From VFZP01 sp043755595 (GTDB lineage: Bacteria; Acidobacteriota; Terriglobia; Bryobacterales; Bryobacteraceae): a stretch of 64,000 bases of DNA. Below the pieces are notes generated by a model. The model was not told the origin of the DNA and searched no databases. It worked only from the letters and a program-made list of their open reading frames with translations. Within the stretch, counting starts at the first letter, position 1. Each line of letters opens with the position of its first letter. Below, piece by piece: positions 29,800 to 38,071 of the stretch. Location of the stretch: NCBI GenBank assembly GCA_043755595.1, contig JAYUSQ010000257.1:1-64000 (forward strand), written 5' to 3'. The translations under genes and the position numbers were made by a program.

Positions 29800-31386
29800 G
29801 TGTCCACACGAAAAAAGAAATGGCTCCTCGGAATCTCGATTGCAGGCGTTACCGGGCTGGTTACGATCTTTCTGATTGGCCGGCACATGGCTCAGCGGTT
29901 CGAACCCTACATCAAACAACAGGCCATCGAGTATCTAAAGAAGCGCTTCGATAGCGAAGTGGAGATCGCTTCACTTACCGTCAACGTTCCGAAGTTGTCG
30001 CCCACGAAGCTGGTCTTTTCGCGCGGGCGGGGCGTGATCGCCAACGTGGAAGGCGACGGCGTGGTGTTGCGCCACAAAGGGCGCCGGGACCTGCCGCCCA
30101 TGTTCGCAATGAAGTCGTTTCACTTCGAAGTGGATCTTGGGCGCGTGTTTGAACCCACCAAACACATCGCCTTGGTGCGGCTTGACGGCATGGAGATTCA
30201 CATTCCGCCCAAGGGCGACCGTCCCCAATTTCAATCCGCCGGACCGGAGGCGGCGAAGCCGCCCGACATCATCATCGCCGATGTTGAGATACACGACGCC
30301 AAGCTGGTGATCCTGCCGCGGCTCAAGGACCGCAAGCCGCTAGAGTTTGCGCTGCACGAGGTTCACCTTAAATCGGCTGGCGTGAACCGGGCGATGGACT
30401 ACACGGCGCGGCTGACCAATCCCAGGCCGCCCGGCAAGGTGGAGAGCAAGGGAAACTTCGGGCCGTGGAATGCCGAAACGCCGGGTGACACGCCGCTATC
30501 GGGCGACTATGTTTTCACGGAGGCAAATTTGGGAGTCTTCAAAGGCATCGGCGGCACGCTGCAATCGACCGGCAAGTTTGAAGGCTTGGTTTCTGAGTTC
30601 CATGCGACGGGCGAAGCGCGCGTCCCGGACTTTCGATTAGCCCGGTCCGGCAATCGCGTTGCGTTGCTGGCGAAGTTTGAAGTGGACGTGGACGGCACCA
30701 ATGGCAACACGACACTCAAGCCGGTCCACGCCGTTCTGGGCTCGACGCGCTTCACCACCAGCGGCGCGATTATTAAACACGATGGCGATCCGCGGCGGAC
30801 TATCAAACTCAACGTCAATATGCCCGAAGGCAATATGGCCGACGTCATGCGGCTGGCTATGCCGGGCCCGCCGATGATGGAAGGCCGGTTGATGTTGAAG
30901 GCCAACATCGCGATCCCTCCGCTTTCCGGGAAGGTGATCGACAAGTTGGTCTTGGATGGTCGCTTCGATATTCGCGACGGGAAGTTTCTGAAGTCGAACA
31001 TTCAGGACAAGCTGGATGTCTTCAGCAGGCGCGGGCAAGGCCAGCCGAAGAACGAAGCGATCGACGACGTGGCTTCGGGCATGCGTGGCGACTTCAAGTT
31101 GGACGATCAGGTTTTGACTTTTTCGTCGCTCCAGTTTGTGATCCCGGGCGCGGCCGTCGATTTGGCCGGCACTTACAATATGGATGGCGACAACCTGGAT
31201 TTTCACGGTACCGTGCGCCTGGTGGCAAAGGTTTCGCAAACGATGTCGGGTTGGAAGCGAATTTTGCTGAAGCCCGTGGATCCCTTTTTTGCGAAGAAGG
31301 GCGCTGGCACGTTTGCGCGGATTCAGGTGACGGGGAGCTCGAAGGATCCACAGTTCGGGCGGGATAAGAAACCGAAGGATCGATAA
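29800..31386 (+). CDS. AsmA-like / DUF748-type envelope protein
   Basis: A basic start and one N-terminal membrane helix (WLLGISIAGVTGLVTIFLIG) lead into a long beta-rich domain with repeated strand patterns. It ends in a C-terminal AsmA-like segment (GAAVDLAGTYNMDGDNLDFHG, WKRILLKPVDPFF). Proteins of the AsmA/TamB group form grooves that move or hold lipids between membranes; that role is inferred from resemblance. The start is GTG at 29800. The next features downstream are toxin-antitoxin relics. Confidence 0.72.
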   Translation: MSTRKKKWLLGISIAGVTGLVTIFLIGRHMAQRFEPYIKQQAIEYLKKRFDSEVEIASLTVNVPKLSPTKLVFSRGRGVIANVEGDGVVLRHKGRRDLPPMFAMKSFHFEVDLGRVFEPTKHIALVRLDGMEIHIPPKGDRPQFQSAGPEAAKPPDIIIADVEIHDAKLVILPRLKDRKPLEFALHEVHLKSAGVNRAMDYTARLTNPRPPGKVESKGNFGPWNAETPGDTPLSGDYVFTEANLGVFKGIGGTLQSTGKFEGLVSEFHATGEARVPDFRLARSGNRVALLAKFEVDVDGTNGNTTLKPVHAVLGSTRFTTSGAIIKHDGDPRRTIKLNVNMPEGNMADVMRLAMPGPPMMEGRLMLKANIAIPPLSGKVIDKLVLDGRFDIRDGKFLKSNIQDKLDVFSRRGQGQPKNEAIDDVASGMRGDFKLDDQVLTFSSLQFVIPGAAVDLAGTYNMDGDNLDFHGTVRLVAKVSQTMSGWKRILLKPVDPFFAKKGAGTFARIQVTGSSKDPQFGRDKKPKDR

Positions 31387-31547
31387 GGCCTGCGTCACTT
31401 TCAGAATTGAAGTGGCGGACTTCGATCGACAATATTTGCGACGTGACTTTGACGGGTACTGGCACGAGGAATCTACAATTCCATCTCGACTGTCTTGGCC
31501 GTCGTGTCAGTGTGGTAAATAGACAATTCTGTGGTACAGAAATGAGA

Positions 31548-31673
31548 ATGACCCGGAACCTAATGCTGCTGCTGGTTGTCTTTGTTGAGCCCGGCGCGGA
31601 CGTGATCCGCATCGTTTCGGCGCGAAAGGCAGTTGCCTATGAAGAAGGCATCTACAACGACCAGTTCCGTTAA
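31548..31673 (+). pseudogene. 3' fragment of a BrnT-like toxin gene
   Basis: The last 40 residues (LLLVVFVEPGADVIRIVSAR, then KA and a short tail) match the conserved C-terminus of BrnT/DUF4258-type toxins. The expected N-terminal half (FEWDPxKAxxNxxKHGV type) is not found in any frame upstream, so the gene is 5'-truncated. The BrnA-like gene begins inside its 3' end, the normal order for brnTA. Confidence 0.5.
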
Positions 31674-31933
31674 GCAACTCAAAATTAGTGATGCCACAAA
31701 ACGGGCGTACCGGAAACGGGGGGACCGCGCGCTGGACAAACACCCAGACGCTCCGCAGTTTGCCTCCCAGCTATTGGGCGGGCGCTTCGATTGGCAAGTA
31801 CTACCGGCCCCTGAAGACGCAAATCTCGCTGCGTATCGATAGCGAGGTGCTGGATTGGCTGAAGTCGAAGGGCGAGGGACATCTGAGCCGGATCAACGAG
31901 ATCCTGCGGGAGCGAATGACCAGGGAGCGCTAG
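31639..31933 (+). pseudogene. BrnA-like antitoxin gene with a 1-bp frameshift
   Basis: From ATG 31639 the frame gives MKKASTTTSSVKQLKISD and ends its family-like part at DAPQ. The continuation LPPSYWAGASIGKYYRP, then KTQISLRIDSEVLDWLKSKG, lies in the next frame. One extra T in CAGTTTGCC (about 31758-31760) explains the break; removing it gives one continuous antitoxin of about 97 residues with a ribbon-helix-helix C-terminus. As it stands, translation would run into the wrong frame. Confidence 0.65.
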
Positions 31934-32348
31934 TTGGCAAACAACATTGGGAGGCGGATCGCAGACCGGGGCTGTCAGCCTCCTACCAGGGGCCGCTGTC
32001 ACCCGCCGGGGCGGCGAGTACGACCGGCGGTCGAGTTCCAGTTTCCGCTGCACTGAGCCAGGACTTTACCAAACCAACAGCGCAACGGCCGGATTCGTCC
32101 ACGGGGGAAAAGCCTTTCCCTCCGTCTCGGCCGCCGCAATCCTCGCGCTCAAGGATTGCCAAATGGACGGCTTTGAATCGAAGGCACACGCCCGCATCCG
32201 CTGCACGAACTCCGGCATACCCATTTGTGCCTGCCACGAAAGGCGGCCGCGAGTTGTGCTTCGAGTGACTATTCAGTGGGTCCATACAGCCACTGGCAAG
32301 CTGGCCAACTAATGTGCGGGCGGACGCTGCGGTGGCGTAACCCGCTCC
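31934..32348. other. Intergenic region with no recognisable gene
   Basis: Several open frames of 100-140 codons exist on both strands, but none shows a known motif, ribosome-binding site or plausible composition. I see no repeat, RNA or terminator of note. Confidence 0.5.
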
Positions 32349-32870
32349 CTACTTGTACGCCTCGAATTTGAACTTCTGCCCGCCCACACTCGCCTCGTAC
32401 ATCAAGCCGCCATTGGCCATCGTCAGCACCTTCACGCCCTCGGCATACTTCGCATTCGCAGACGCACCGGACTTCACGGCCACCGCGCTCACCTGCGCAC
32501 CAAACGCAAACTTGCCGCTCCGGAAGTTCTCTACCGCAGCAGGCGTCTCAAATAGGATCAACTCGGCATACGCCTGCCCGCCCGCCTGAAACCCGATCGA
32601 CACCTGCGTCAGCGTGGTCTTCCCTACCGCCTCGCCCTTTTCAATCAGCTCTCCGGACCCCCGCGCGCCGCCGATTCCCAAGCCGCCCTTCTTCACACTC
32701 GGAAACAGGGCATACCCCGCCGCCGACTTGATCGCCGCCCCGACCGATGAGTCTTCCTTCTGAAAGCGCTCCAGCGTCGCCTTCACCTCGTCCGACGGCG
32801 CCTTCGCCATCCCGAGGCCGACGCAAATCGCCAGCAGCCCCGCCGCTAGCAGTCCCATTCGTACTTTCAT
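32349..32870 (-). CDS. SYLF-domain (YSC84-like) lipid-binding protein
   Basis: A signal peptide (LLAAGLLAICVGLGMAKA) is followed by the SYLF domain: AAGYALFPSVKKGGLGIGGA, then a GxAYAELILFET strand and a glycine-rich end. In eukaryotes SYLF domains bind phosphoinositides. Bacterial homologues are secreted or periplasmic, abundant in Acidobacteria, and of unproven role. An AGAGGAAGG ribosome-binding region precedes the ATG. The gene stands alone. Confidence 0.88.
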   Translation of the reverse strand: MKVRMGLLAAGLLAICVGLGMAKAPSDEVKATLERFQKEDSSVGAAIKSAAGYALFPSVKKGGLGIGGARGSGELIEKGEAVGKTTLTQVSIGFQAGGQAYAELILFETPAAVENFRSGKFAFGAQVSAVAVKSGASANAKYAEGVKVLTMANGGLMYEASVGGQKFKFEAYK

Positions 32871-33171
32871 TTCGTTTGTTCCTTCCTCTGGAGACGATCA
32901 ACGTCGCCCCCAAACCCCTCGCCCAGCTAGCGTCCCATGAATCCCCAACGCCGGTCAAGCCCAAGCGAACGCGCTGAACTTGGTTGACTCGACCCTTTGC
33001 GACTTTGCGGTTTCTATCGAAGGCTCCTGATCGCCGAGCACCTCGACGCATTGCCTACTATGCAGAGCCGCCCCGAACCGGACTGCCGGCTTGCGACCCA
33101 CCGAGCGCGGCTTCGTGCTTCGGTTTTACCAATGGCGTGATGCTGGGCCGGAGCCGTTATGATGGAGTGGT
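32871..33171. other. Intergenic region between the SYLF and hicB genes
   Basis: This divergent region must hold promoters for both genes. I see no clear -35/-10 pair and no coding relic. Confidence 0.4.
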
Positions 33172-33381
33172 ATGAGTGAACTGGTCTTCGAGGTAGTGCA
33201 GGAGGCGGACGGGGGATACTGCGCCGAGTGCCTGACGGAGAACATTTTCACGCAAGCCGACTCATGGGCTGAACTGCGGCGGAACGTTGTCGAAGCGGTG
33301 AATGCGTTCTATTTCGACAAAGCCGCACCCGCGAGCGTTCGTCTCCACTTGGTGCGCGATGAGTTGGTTGCAGTCGCGTGA
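33172..33381 (+). CDS. hicB: HicB family antitoxin
   Basis: This 69-residue protein has the HicB core (FEVVQEADGGYCAECLTENI, then a helix with RRNVVEAVNAFYF). HicB neutralises HicA and often represses its own operon. This short form lacks a C-terminal DNA-binding domain. Its stop overlaps the hicA ATG by 4 bp, the typical arrangement for the antitoxin-first variant. The pair is complete, unlike the other toxin-antitoxin genes of the window. Confidence 0.82.
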   Translation: MSELVFEVVQEADGGYCAECLTENIFTQADSWAELRRNVVEAVNAFYFDKAAPASVRLHLVRDELVAVA

Positions 33382-33617
33382 AGCTCCCTCGTGACCTGTC
33401 AGGCCGGGAACTTGCCGATGCACTCTGTCGACACTGGGACTACCATCAGTTGCATCAAGCTGGAAGCCACATCATCCTGGAGACGGCTACCCCCACGCAC
33501 CATCGACTCGCAGTACCGGCGCACCACGCGCTACGAGTCGGCACTCTGAACTCGATTCTTCGCTCGGTCGCCCTGCATAAGGGACTGTCGCGGGACGCAC
33601 TTATCGACGCGCTCTGA
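33378..33617 (+). CDS. hicA: HicA family mRNA interferase toxin
   Basis: This is a 79-residue double-stranded RNA-binding-fold toxin that cuts mRNA. It shows LSGRELADAL, the catalytic His in AGSHIIL, and the C-terminal VPAHHALRVGTLNSILRSVA motif. Length and motif order match the family, so it should be active unless held by HicB. It overlaps hicB by 4 bp. Downstream sequence is non-coding. Confidence 0.87.
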   Translation: MKLPRDLSGRELADALCRHWDYHQLHQAGSHIILETATPTHHRLAVPAHHALRVGTLNSILRSVALHKGLSRDALIDAL

Positions 33618-33914
33618 ATTTCGGTGGCAACCTCGCGGAGTTTACTGACCCTGCCCGGGAGTGATTCCGTGGTCGTTTTCGCCGGATGGCAAGTTCCTGT
33701 CTATCGCCCTGAGTGATCATTCGCGGTCAACTTCCGGATCGCCGACGATCCGTCCGGAGCCTTCTTTGCGGGCATTTAGGCGGCTAGGGCGTTATTCGTC
33801 CGGAGTGCCTTGGCGCGCGGCATCTCAGGCAGCTCGGAACTTGCTGTCGGAGTGAAGGGTCGGGCCCTCGATTGGGGGCCGCTCGAAAATTACCGACACC
33901 GGGGATCCAGTCTG

Positions 33915-35027
33915 CTACGGGCAAGTCTGGCCGCACCGCGCGTTGACCAATTGAATCAGAATCGAATGATACTGTTCGCCTGTCACGCCGCGTCGCGGTT
34001 GACCTGATTCAGCCGGCACTGTCTTGTGCGCTACCACCAGATCGAGAGTCGGCAAAACAGTGATGTACTGACCTACCGCTCCAAAGCCTGAATACGCACC
34101 TTGAAAAGGACCGCTCCGATTGTGATCGTCCCACACCCACCACATATAGCCGTACCCCCAAAGAGTGCCATTCGCGTAGCCACGGCGCGATGGCGGGTTC
34201 ATGTCGTAGACAGGCGTGACCAGCGACGTGATGCTCTTGATCCATTCACTCGACACTACTCGCTGGTCTTGCCACTTGCCTTCGCGCAGCATCAGATATC
34301 CGATGCGCGCCATGTCCCGCGTGGTGAGCCATATCGGATAGGCCGGATATCTCGAAACCTCCGCGTTGCCCGCTTTTTTCTGTAGTGACCGGTTATAATC
34401 CTGCATCCCGATCATTTCGGCAAGATCCGTTTCCAGCGCATCGTAGATATCGCGTCCGGTTAGCTTCTCGAAAACGAAGCCCGCAGCGTTGAAGTCCCAG
34501 TTGCTGTAGAGGTGATAGCTGCCGGGCCTTTGTGTTCCACGCGGCGGAGCCTGCGCGAGGTCGTCACCTGTATTCGACGCCGGATGATACACGCCGGATC
34601 GAGCCGTGATTAGGTGGCGAACTTTCGCCTTCTTCTCAACCGGCAGCAATCCACCGACATCATCCATGCCGAGTTCTTCGAGGGTGGCATCGAGGTTGAT
34701 CTTGCCGTTGGCGACATACTTCCCATAGAGCAACGCCAAGATGCTCTTGCGCACTGAAGCGAGATAGCTTTGGCGTGTCAGATCGCCATACTCAAAAACC
34801 ACTTTGCCATGATGGACCACCATCATGGCCGTCGTATCAATAGTGGCGAGGTAGGCTGCAAGCGCAGCGAACCGTTTCGATGAGTATCCGCTGTCTTCCG
34901 ACCGAGCGCGTTGCCACTCCTTGGCTGGATAGACACTCTGCCCCGGCAGGGCGATGGTCAGCAACAGCAGAAGCGCGTAGGCCCGTCTGAAAATCATAGA
35001 AGTGATTATATAGCCAAATAGCGTCAC
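33915..35027 (-). CDS. Serine hydrolase, beta-lactamase/class C esterase family
   Basis: After an N-terminal signal segment (MIFRRAYALLLLLTIALPGQ from ATG 34997) the protein carries the SxxK motif in SVRKS and the YxN motif in YSN. The late motif looks like HKT in VVAHKTV. Enzymes of this fold cleave beta-lactams, esters or D-amino-acid peptides; the substrate here is unknown. The start may be 35027 or 34997, and the latter gives a better signal peptide. The gene lies between the HicA gene and the HicB relic. Confidence 0.85.
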   Translation of the reverse strand: MTLFGYIITSMIFRRAYALLLLLTIALPGQSVYPAKEWQRARSEDSGYSSKRFAALAAYLATIDTTAMMVVHHGKVVFEYGDLTRQSYLASVRKSILALLYGKYVANGKINLDATLEELGMDDVGGLLPVEKKAKVRHLITARSGVYHPASNTGDDLAQAPPRGTQRPGSYHLYSNWDFNAAGFVFEKLTGRDIYDALETDLAEMIGMQDYNRSLQKKAGNAEVSRYPAYPIWLTTRDMARIGYLMLREGKWQDQRVVSSEWIKSITSLVTPVYDMNPPSRRGYANGTLWGYGYMWWVWDDHNRSGPFQGAYSGFGAVGQYITVLPTLDLVVAHKTVPAESGQPRRGVTGEQYHSILIQLVNARCGQTCP

Positions 35028-35309
35028 GCGGGTTTTGTTGCGATTCCGAGAGCCCGGAGCGGTCCACGAGTAGACTCAGCTTCCCGACGTAACGTCCACA
35101 CATCCACTTGGCTGGTTTGTCGCCGACTCGTTGATTGGCCGCTTATGGCACTCCCGAGCGTGTTACGGCGCATCCGGAAACTGTCCTCCGGCCGGGTCGA
35201 CCCTGTGTAACGGCGATGTGGGTAGAAGACCAGGACCGTTATCGCCTCGGTACTGTCGATTGGTGCGGCCTCGAGCGGGGCGCCGCTCTTCTAACACATT
35301 GCGACTTGA
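35028..35309. other. Intergenic region upstream of the HicB relic
   Basis: No recognisable coding or regulatory feature was found. Open frames here are short and lack ribosome-binding sites. Confidence 0.4.
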
Positions 35310-35451
35310 CCGGCGGCAGACCGTTGGAAGGAACCAAGCTGAACATCCGGGAGGCGATCCAAGGCCATTTGGAAACGTTGCGGCAGTTTGCGATCCGATT
35401 CCCGAACCACGCCGCTTGGCCGATGAAATCGAGATTACGACGGCCGCCTGA
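35310..35451 (+). pseudogene. HicB antitoxin C-terminal relic with a 1-bp deletion
   Basis: LNIREAIQGHLETLRQF in one frame is followed by DPIPEPRRLADEIEITTAA in the next, the usual end of HicB antitoxins (NIREAIxxHLEGLxxxGxPIPEP). Restoring one G in TTTGCGATCC (about 35391) joins the two. The N-terminal strand region of HicB is missing and no HicA gene adjoins, so this is a remnant. Confidence 0.55.
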
Positions 35452-35522
35452 CCGGCTTAGCTAGACATGCGGAGCCAAATCATTCTCAAATTGACAGGCC
35501 GGTGTCAGGTATCTTTGATGGG

Positions 35523-36491
35523 ATGGAAACCACGCTCCTCCCCGGCACAGACCTGACGGTCTCGCGCCTTTGCTTCGGCAACATGACCTTTGGCAGCCAG
35601 ACCGACGAGCCTAACGGCGGCCGCATCATCGACTATTGCCTCGGCGAAGGCATCAATTTCCTGGACACGGCGAATGTCTATAACAAGGGAATCTCCGAAG
35701 AATTCCTGGGCCGGATTTTACGGGGTCGGCGCGACAAGATCGTGCTGGCCACTAAGTGCCGAGGCGCGATGGGGGACAGGCCGGACGAAGCGGGGTTATC
35801 GAAAGCGGCTATTTTCAAAGCGATCGACGACTCGCTGCGGCGCTTGCAGACGGATCACGTGGATATCTACTATCTGCATCAGCCCGATTACACCGTGCCG
35901 ATTGAAGAAACGATAGAAGCGGTGGACGCGCTGGTGAAAGCGGGCAAAGTGCGGTATCCCGCGATATCGAATTACGCGGGGTGGCAGGTGGCGCAGGCTC
36001 GCGATATCGCCGGGCGGCGGGGCTTCCGGCCGATCCATGTCGCGCAGGTCATGTACAACCTGTTGGCGCGCGGATTGGAGCAGGAATTCGTGCCGTTCGC
36101 CAAGGAGTACAAGGTGGCGCTGGTGGTCTACAATCCGCTGGCGGGCGGGATGCTGACCGGCAAGCAGCGGCGCGAAGCTCCGGCGGCGGGCACGCGATTT
36201 GACGGGAATAAGATGTATCTCGACCGCTACTGGCACCCCGCTTTTTTTGACGCCGTGGATGAATTGGCGGAGATCGCGAAGCAAGCGGGCCGTTCGTTGA
36301 TTAGTCTCTCGCTGAATTGGCTGCTGCATCACACCGATACGGCTTCGATCATTCTGGGCGCATCGCGGCTGGACCAAGTGGAACAGAACATCGCCGCGAG
36401 CCGCGAGGGCAAGTTGACGGCGGATGTGGTGGAGCGGTGCGGCGAGGTTTGGGCGAAGCTGCGCGGGCCGTCGCCACGTTACAACCGGTAG
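35523..36491 (+). CDS. Aldo/keto reductase family oxidoreductase
   Basis: This NAD(P)H-dependent carbonyl reductase has a TIM barrel with the catalytic Asp and Tyr in DTANVY, the Lys in LATKCRG and the His in YLHQPD. The C-terminal cofactor-binding segment (ILGASRLDQVEQNIAA) is present. The best match is the group of YajO/PdxI-like AKRs, but the substrate is unknown. ATG 35523 begins at the conserved ETTLLPG strand; GTG 35502 is an alternative. Uma2 follows 11 bp after the stop. Confidence 0.92.
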   Translation: METTLLPGTDLTVSRLCFGNMTFGSQTDEPNGGRIIDYCLGEGINFLDTANVYNKGISEEFLGRILRGRRDKIVLATKCRGAMGDRPDEAGLSKAAIFKAIDDSLRRLQTDHVDIYYLHQPDYTVPIEETIEAVDALVKAGKVRYPAISNYAGWQVAQARDIAGRRGFRPIHVAQVMYNLLARGLEQEFVPFAKEYKVALVVYNPLAGGMLTGKQRREAPAAGTRFDGNKMYLDRYWHPAFFDAVDELAEIAKQAGRSLISLSLNWLLHHTDTASIILGASRLDQVEQNIAASREGKLTADVVERCGEVWAKLRGPSPRYNR

Positions 36492-36502
36492 ATAATAAAG
36501 CT

Positions 36503-37132
36503 ATGGCAACGGCGTTCGCCACCTTCCCCCATGCGGAGGACCGGAATGTTCTCCGCGAAATTTCGTGGGATATCTACGTCCAGCTTTGCGATCAGAATCA
36601 AAGCAAGGCGACTCGGATGGCTTATTTTGAAGGGGAATTGGAGATTATGACCGTTGGCTGCCTCCACGAGTCCGCCAAGGATTTGATCCACTACGTGTTC
36701 GGCATCATCGCCGAGTCGCTTGGAGTGGATTTCCTGGGGAGAGGTCACCACACTTTTAAGCACGCCAAAAAGTGGATCGGGTTTGAAGCCGATCTCAGCT
36801 ACTACGTTTCAAATTTAGACCGGGTGCGACTCCTGCCAAAGATCGAGCTGGAGTGTGACCCGCCACCGGATCTCGTCGTCGAGGTCGATATCAGCCGCAA
36901 CTCCGAACGAAAGCTCTTGATGTACGCAGCGCTCGGCATCCCCGAAGTCTGGCGCTGCGAAGGAGGCAAAATCGGGATCTACCGGCTAGCTGGACGCGAA
37001 TATAAGTCCGTAGCGAAAAGCTCGATCCTGCCGGCCGTCACCGCCGCTCAACTCACCAAGCTATTGGCCGAGGGGGAGCGTATGAACCGCCTGGCTTGGT
37101 TCGGCTTGGTCCGCAAATCCGTGGGGGTCTAG
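36503..37132 (+). CDS. Uma2 family PD-(D/E)XK endonuclease-like protein
   Basis: The Uma2 core is visible: a start with REISWDIYVQL, YFEGELEIMTVGCLHE, GFEADLSYYV with an acidic residue, and PPPDLVVEVDIS with the catalytic-like Asp and Glu. MYAALGIPEVWRCEGGK follows. ATG 36503 was chosen because the longer frame from 36317 lies inside the aldo/keto reductase gene. Function is unknown; a nuclease fold is predicted for the family. It is the second member in the window and only distantly similar to the first. Confidence 0.87.
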   Translation: MATAFATFPHAEDRNVLREISWDIYVQLCDQNQSKATRMAYFEGELEIMTVGCLHESAKDLIHYVFGIIAESLGVDFLGRGHHTFKHAKKWIGFEADLSYYVSNLDRVRLLPKIELECDPPPDLVVEVDISRNSERKLLMYAALGIPEVWRCEGGKIGIYRLAGREYKSVAKSSILPAVTAAQLTKLLAEGERMNRLAWFGLVRKSVGV

Positions 37133-37153
37133 GGCCGATGGTGGCGAGCAAAC

Positions 37154-37183
37154 TTGCCCAAACGCTCCCCGATCCCCTATACT
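37154..37183 (+). promoter_or_regulatory. Promoter of the rpmH-rnpA-yidD-yidC-jag-mnmE cluster
   Basis: TTGCCC and TATACT are separated by 18 bp and lie about 90 bp before rpmH. Transcription would start near 37190. This is the clearest sigma-70-type promoter I saw in the window. Confidence 0.6.
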
Positions 37184-37273
37184 GAAGTGTCGGCCAACCG
37201 GCCAAAATCTATTCGTGCGCCTGTCGAGCCCTTCTGTCGCGAGCGCTGCTAAAGAGAGGTAGTACCAAACCGA

Positions 37274-37450
37274 ATGCCACAACGCACATTCACGCCGAAC
37301 AATCGCAAGCGCGCAAAAAAGCACGGGTTTATGAACCGCATGGAGACCAAGGATGGGCGCGATGTCCTCAGCCGGCGGAGAGCCAAAGGCCGTTGGAAGC
37401 TTACCGTCAGTGACGAGCGCAACGTCCGCTGGGCCAAGCGCACCACCTAA
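37274..37450 (+). CDS. rpmH: 50S ribosomal protein L34
   Basis: This 58-residue protein starts MPQRTFTPNNRKRAKKHGFM and continues with the conserved RRRAKGRWKL, the L34 signature. L34 is normally 44-47 residues; here a C-terminal extension (SDERNVRWAKRTT) adds about 12. It is too short for many gene callers. AGAGAGGTAG lies upstream as ribosome-binding region. Its 3' end overlaps the start of rnpA in another frame, as discussed for rnpA. Confidence 0.92.
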   Translation: MPQRTFTPNNRKRAKKHGFMNRMETKDGRDVLSRRRAKGRWKLTVSDERNVRWAKRTT

Positions 37451-37841
37451 TCCGCCGGGCAACAACCGGTTCGGATTTCCAAAATCAGCGCGCCTTCTTA
37501 ATCGTGCTTCGTTCCGCCGGGTGTATGACCAAGGCAGCCGTGTGACCAGTTCCTCATTTGCCCTGTTCTTCGCTCCCCGTACTGCGGCCCTCCCGGAGGG
37601 TCCGCGGGTGGGGCTTACGATTCCGAGAGCGATCGGTAAAGCTGTGATCCGCAATCGGATCCGAAGGCGGATCAGGGAAGCGCTTCGCCTGGAACTGCCT
37701 CGTTTCGGTAAACCAGTAGACTATGTATTGCACCCGCGCCGTTCGGTTTTGCAGATCGAGTTTCCACAGCTGCGGCGTGAGGTAGAGCGAATGCTGCGCC
37801 GCTGCGAAGCGGCTCCTACCGTTGTGGCGGTAGCGCCATGA
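37353..37841 (+). CDS. rnpA: Ribonuclease P protein component
   Basis: RnpA helps RNase P RNA mature tRNA 5' ends. The signature RNRIRRRIREAL and the RLLNRASFRRVYDQG start are clear. Between the rpmH stop and this conserved start there is no ATG, GTG or TTG in frame, so the start must lie inside rpmH: ATG 37353 or 37362, or GTG 37410. The N-terminal extension of 25-45 residues is Pro/Ser/Ala-rich. The overlap with rpmH is therefore at least 41 bp. It ends with a 4-bp overlap with yidD. Confidence 0.9.
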   Translation: MGAMSSAGGEPKAVGSLPSVTSATSAGPSAPPNPPGNNRFGFPKSARLLNRASFRRVYDQGSRVTSSSFALFFAPRTAALPEGPRVGLTIPRAIGKAVIRNRIRRRIREALRLELPRFGKPVDYVLHPRRSVLQIEFPQLRREVERMLRRCEAAPTVVAVAP

Positions 37842-38071
37842 CCGGCTATCCAGCGCGCCTTTTGATCATCGCCCTACACGGATACAAACGATTTGTATCG
37901 CCGCTGCTACCTTCGGCCTGCCGTTTTCATCCCACTTGTTCAGAGTATATGAGCCACGCCGTTGCCTCACACGGAGCGGCGCGCGGCGTTTGGCTTGGTC
38001 TGCGCCGTTTGGCCAAGTGCCACCCCTTCCACCGAGGGGGTTTCGATCCGGTCCCTAATCGTCAGCCATGA
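37838..38071 (+). CDS. yidD: Membrane protein insertion efficiency factor YidD
   Basis: The 77-residue protein has the family motif CRFHPTCSEYMSHAV and the KCHPFHRGGFDPVP end. YidD is a small membrane-associated protein that assists YidC-dependent insertion. It overlaps both rnpA and yidC by 4 bp, so translation of the three is probably coupled. Confidence 0.95.
   Translation: MTGYPARLLIIALHGYKRFVSPLLPSACRFHPTCSEYMSHAVASHGAARGVWLGLRRLAKCHPFHRGGFDPVPNRQP

Noticed and set aside
33618..33914. Relic of a WD40-type kinase C-terminus
   Set aside because: A short segment (WSFSPDGKFLSIAL) looks blade-like, but it is too short to support a call and no flanking homology is visible.
37133..37273. Possible replication origin beside rpmH
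   Set aside because: rpmH is often near oriC, but no DnaA-box cluster (TTATCCACA type), AT-rich stretch or dnaA gene is seen here.
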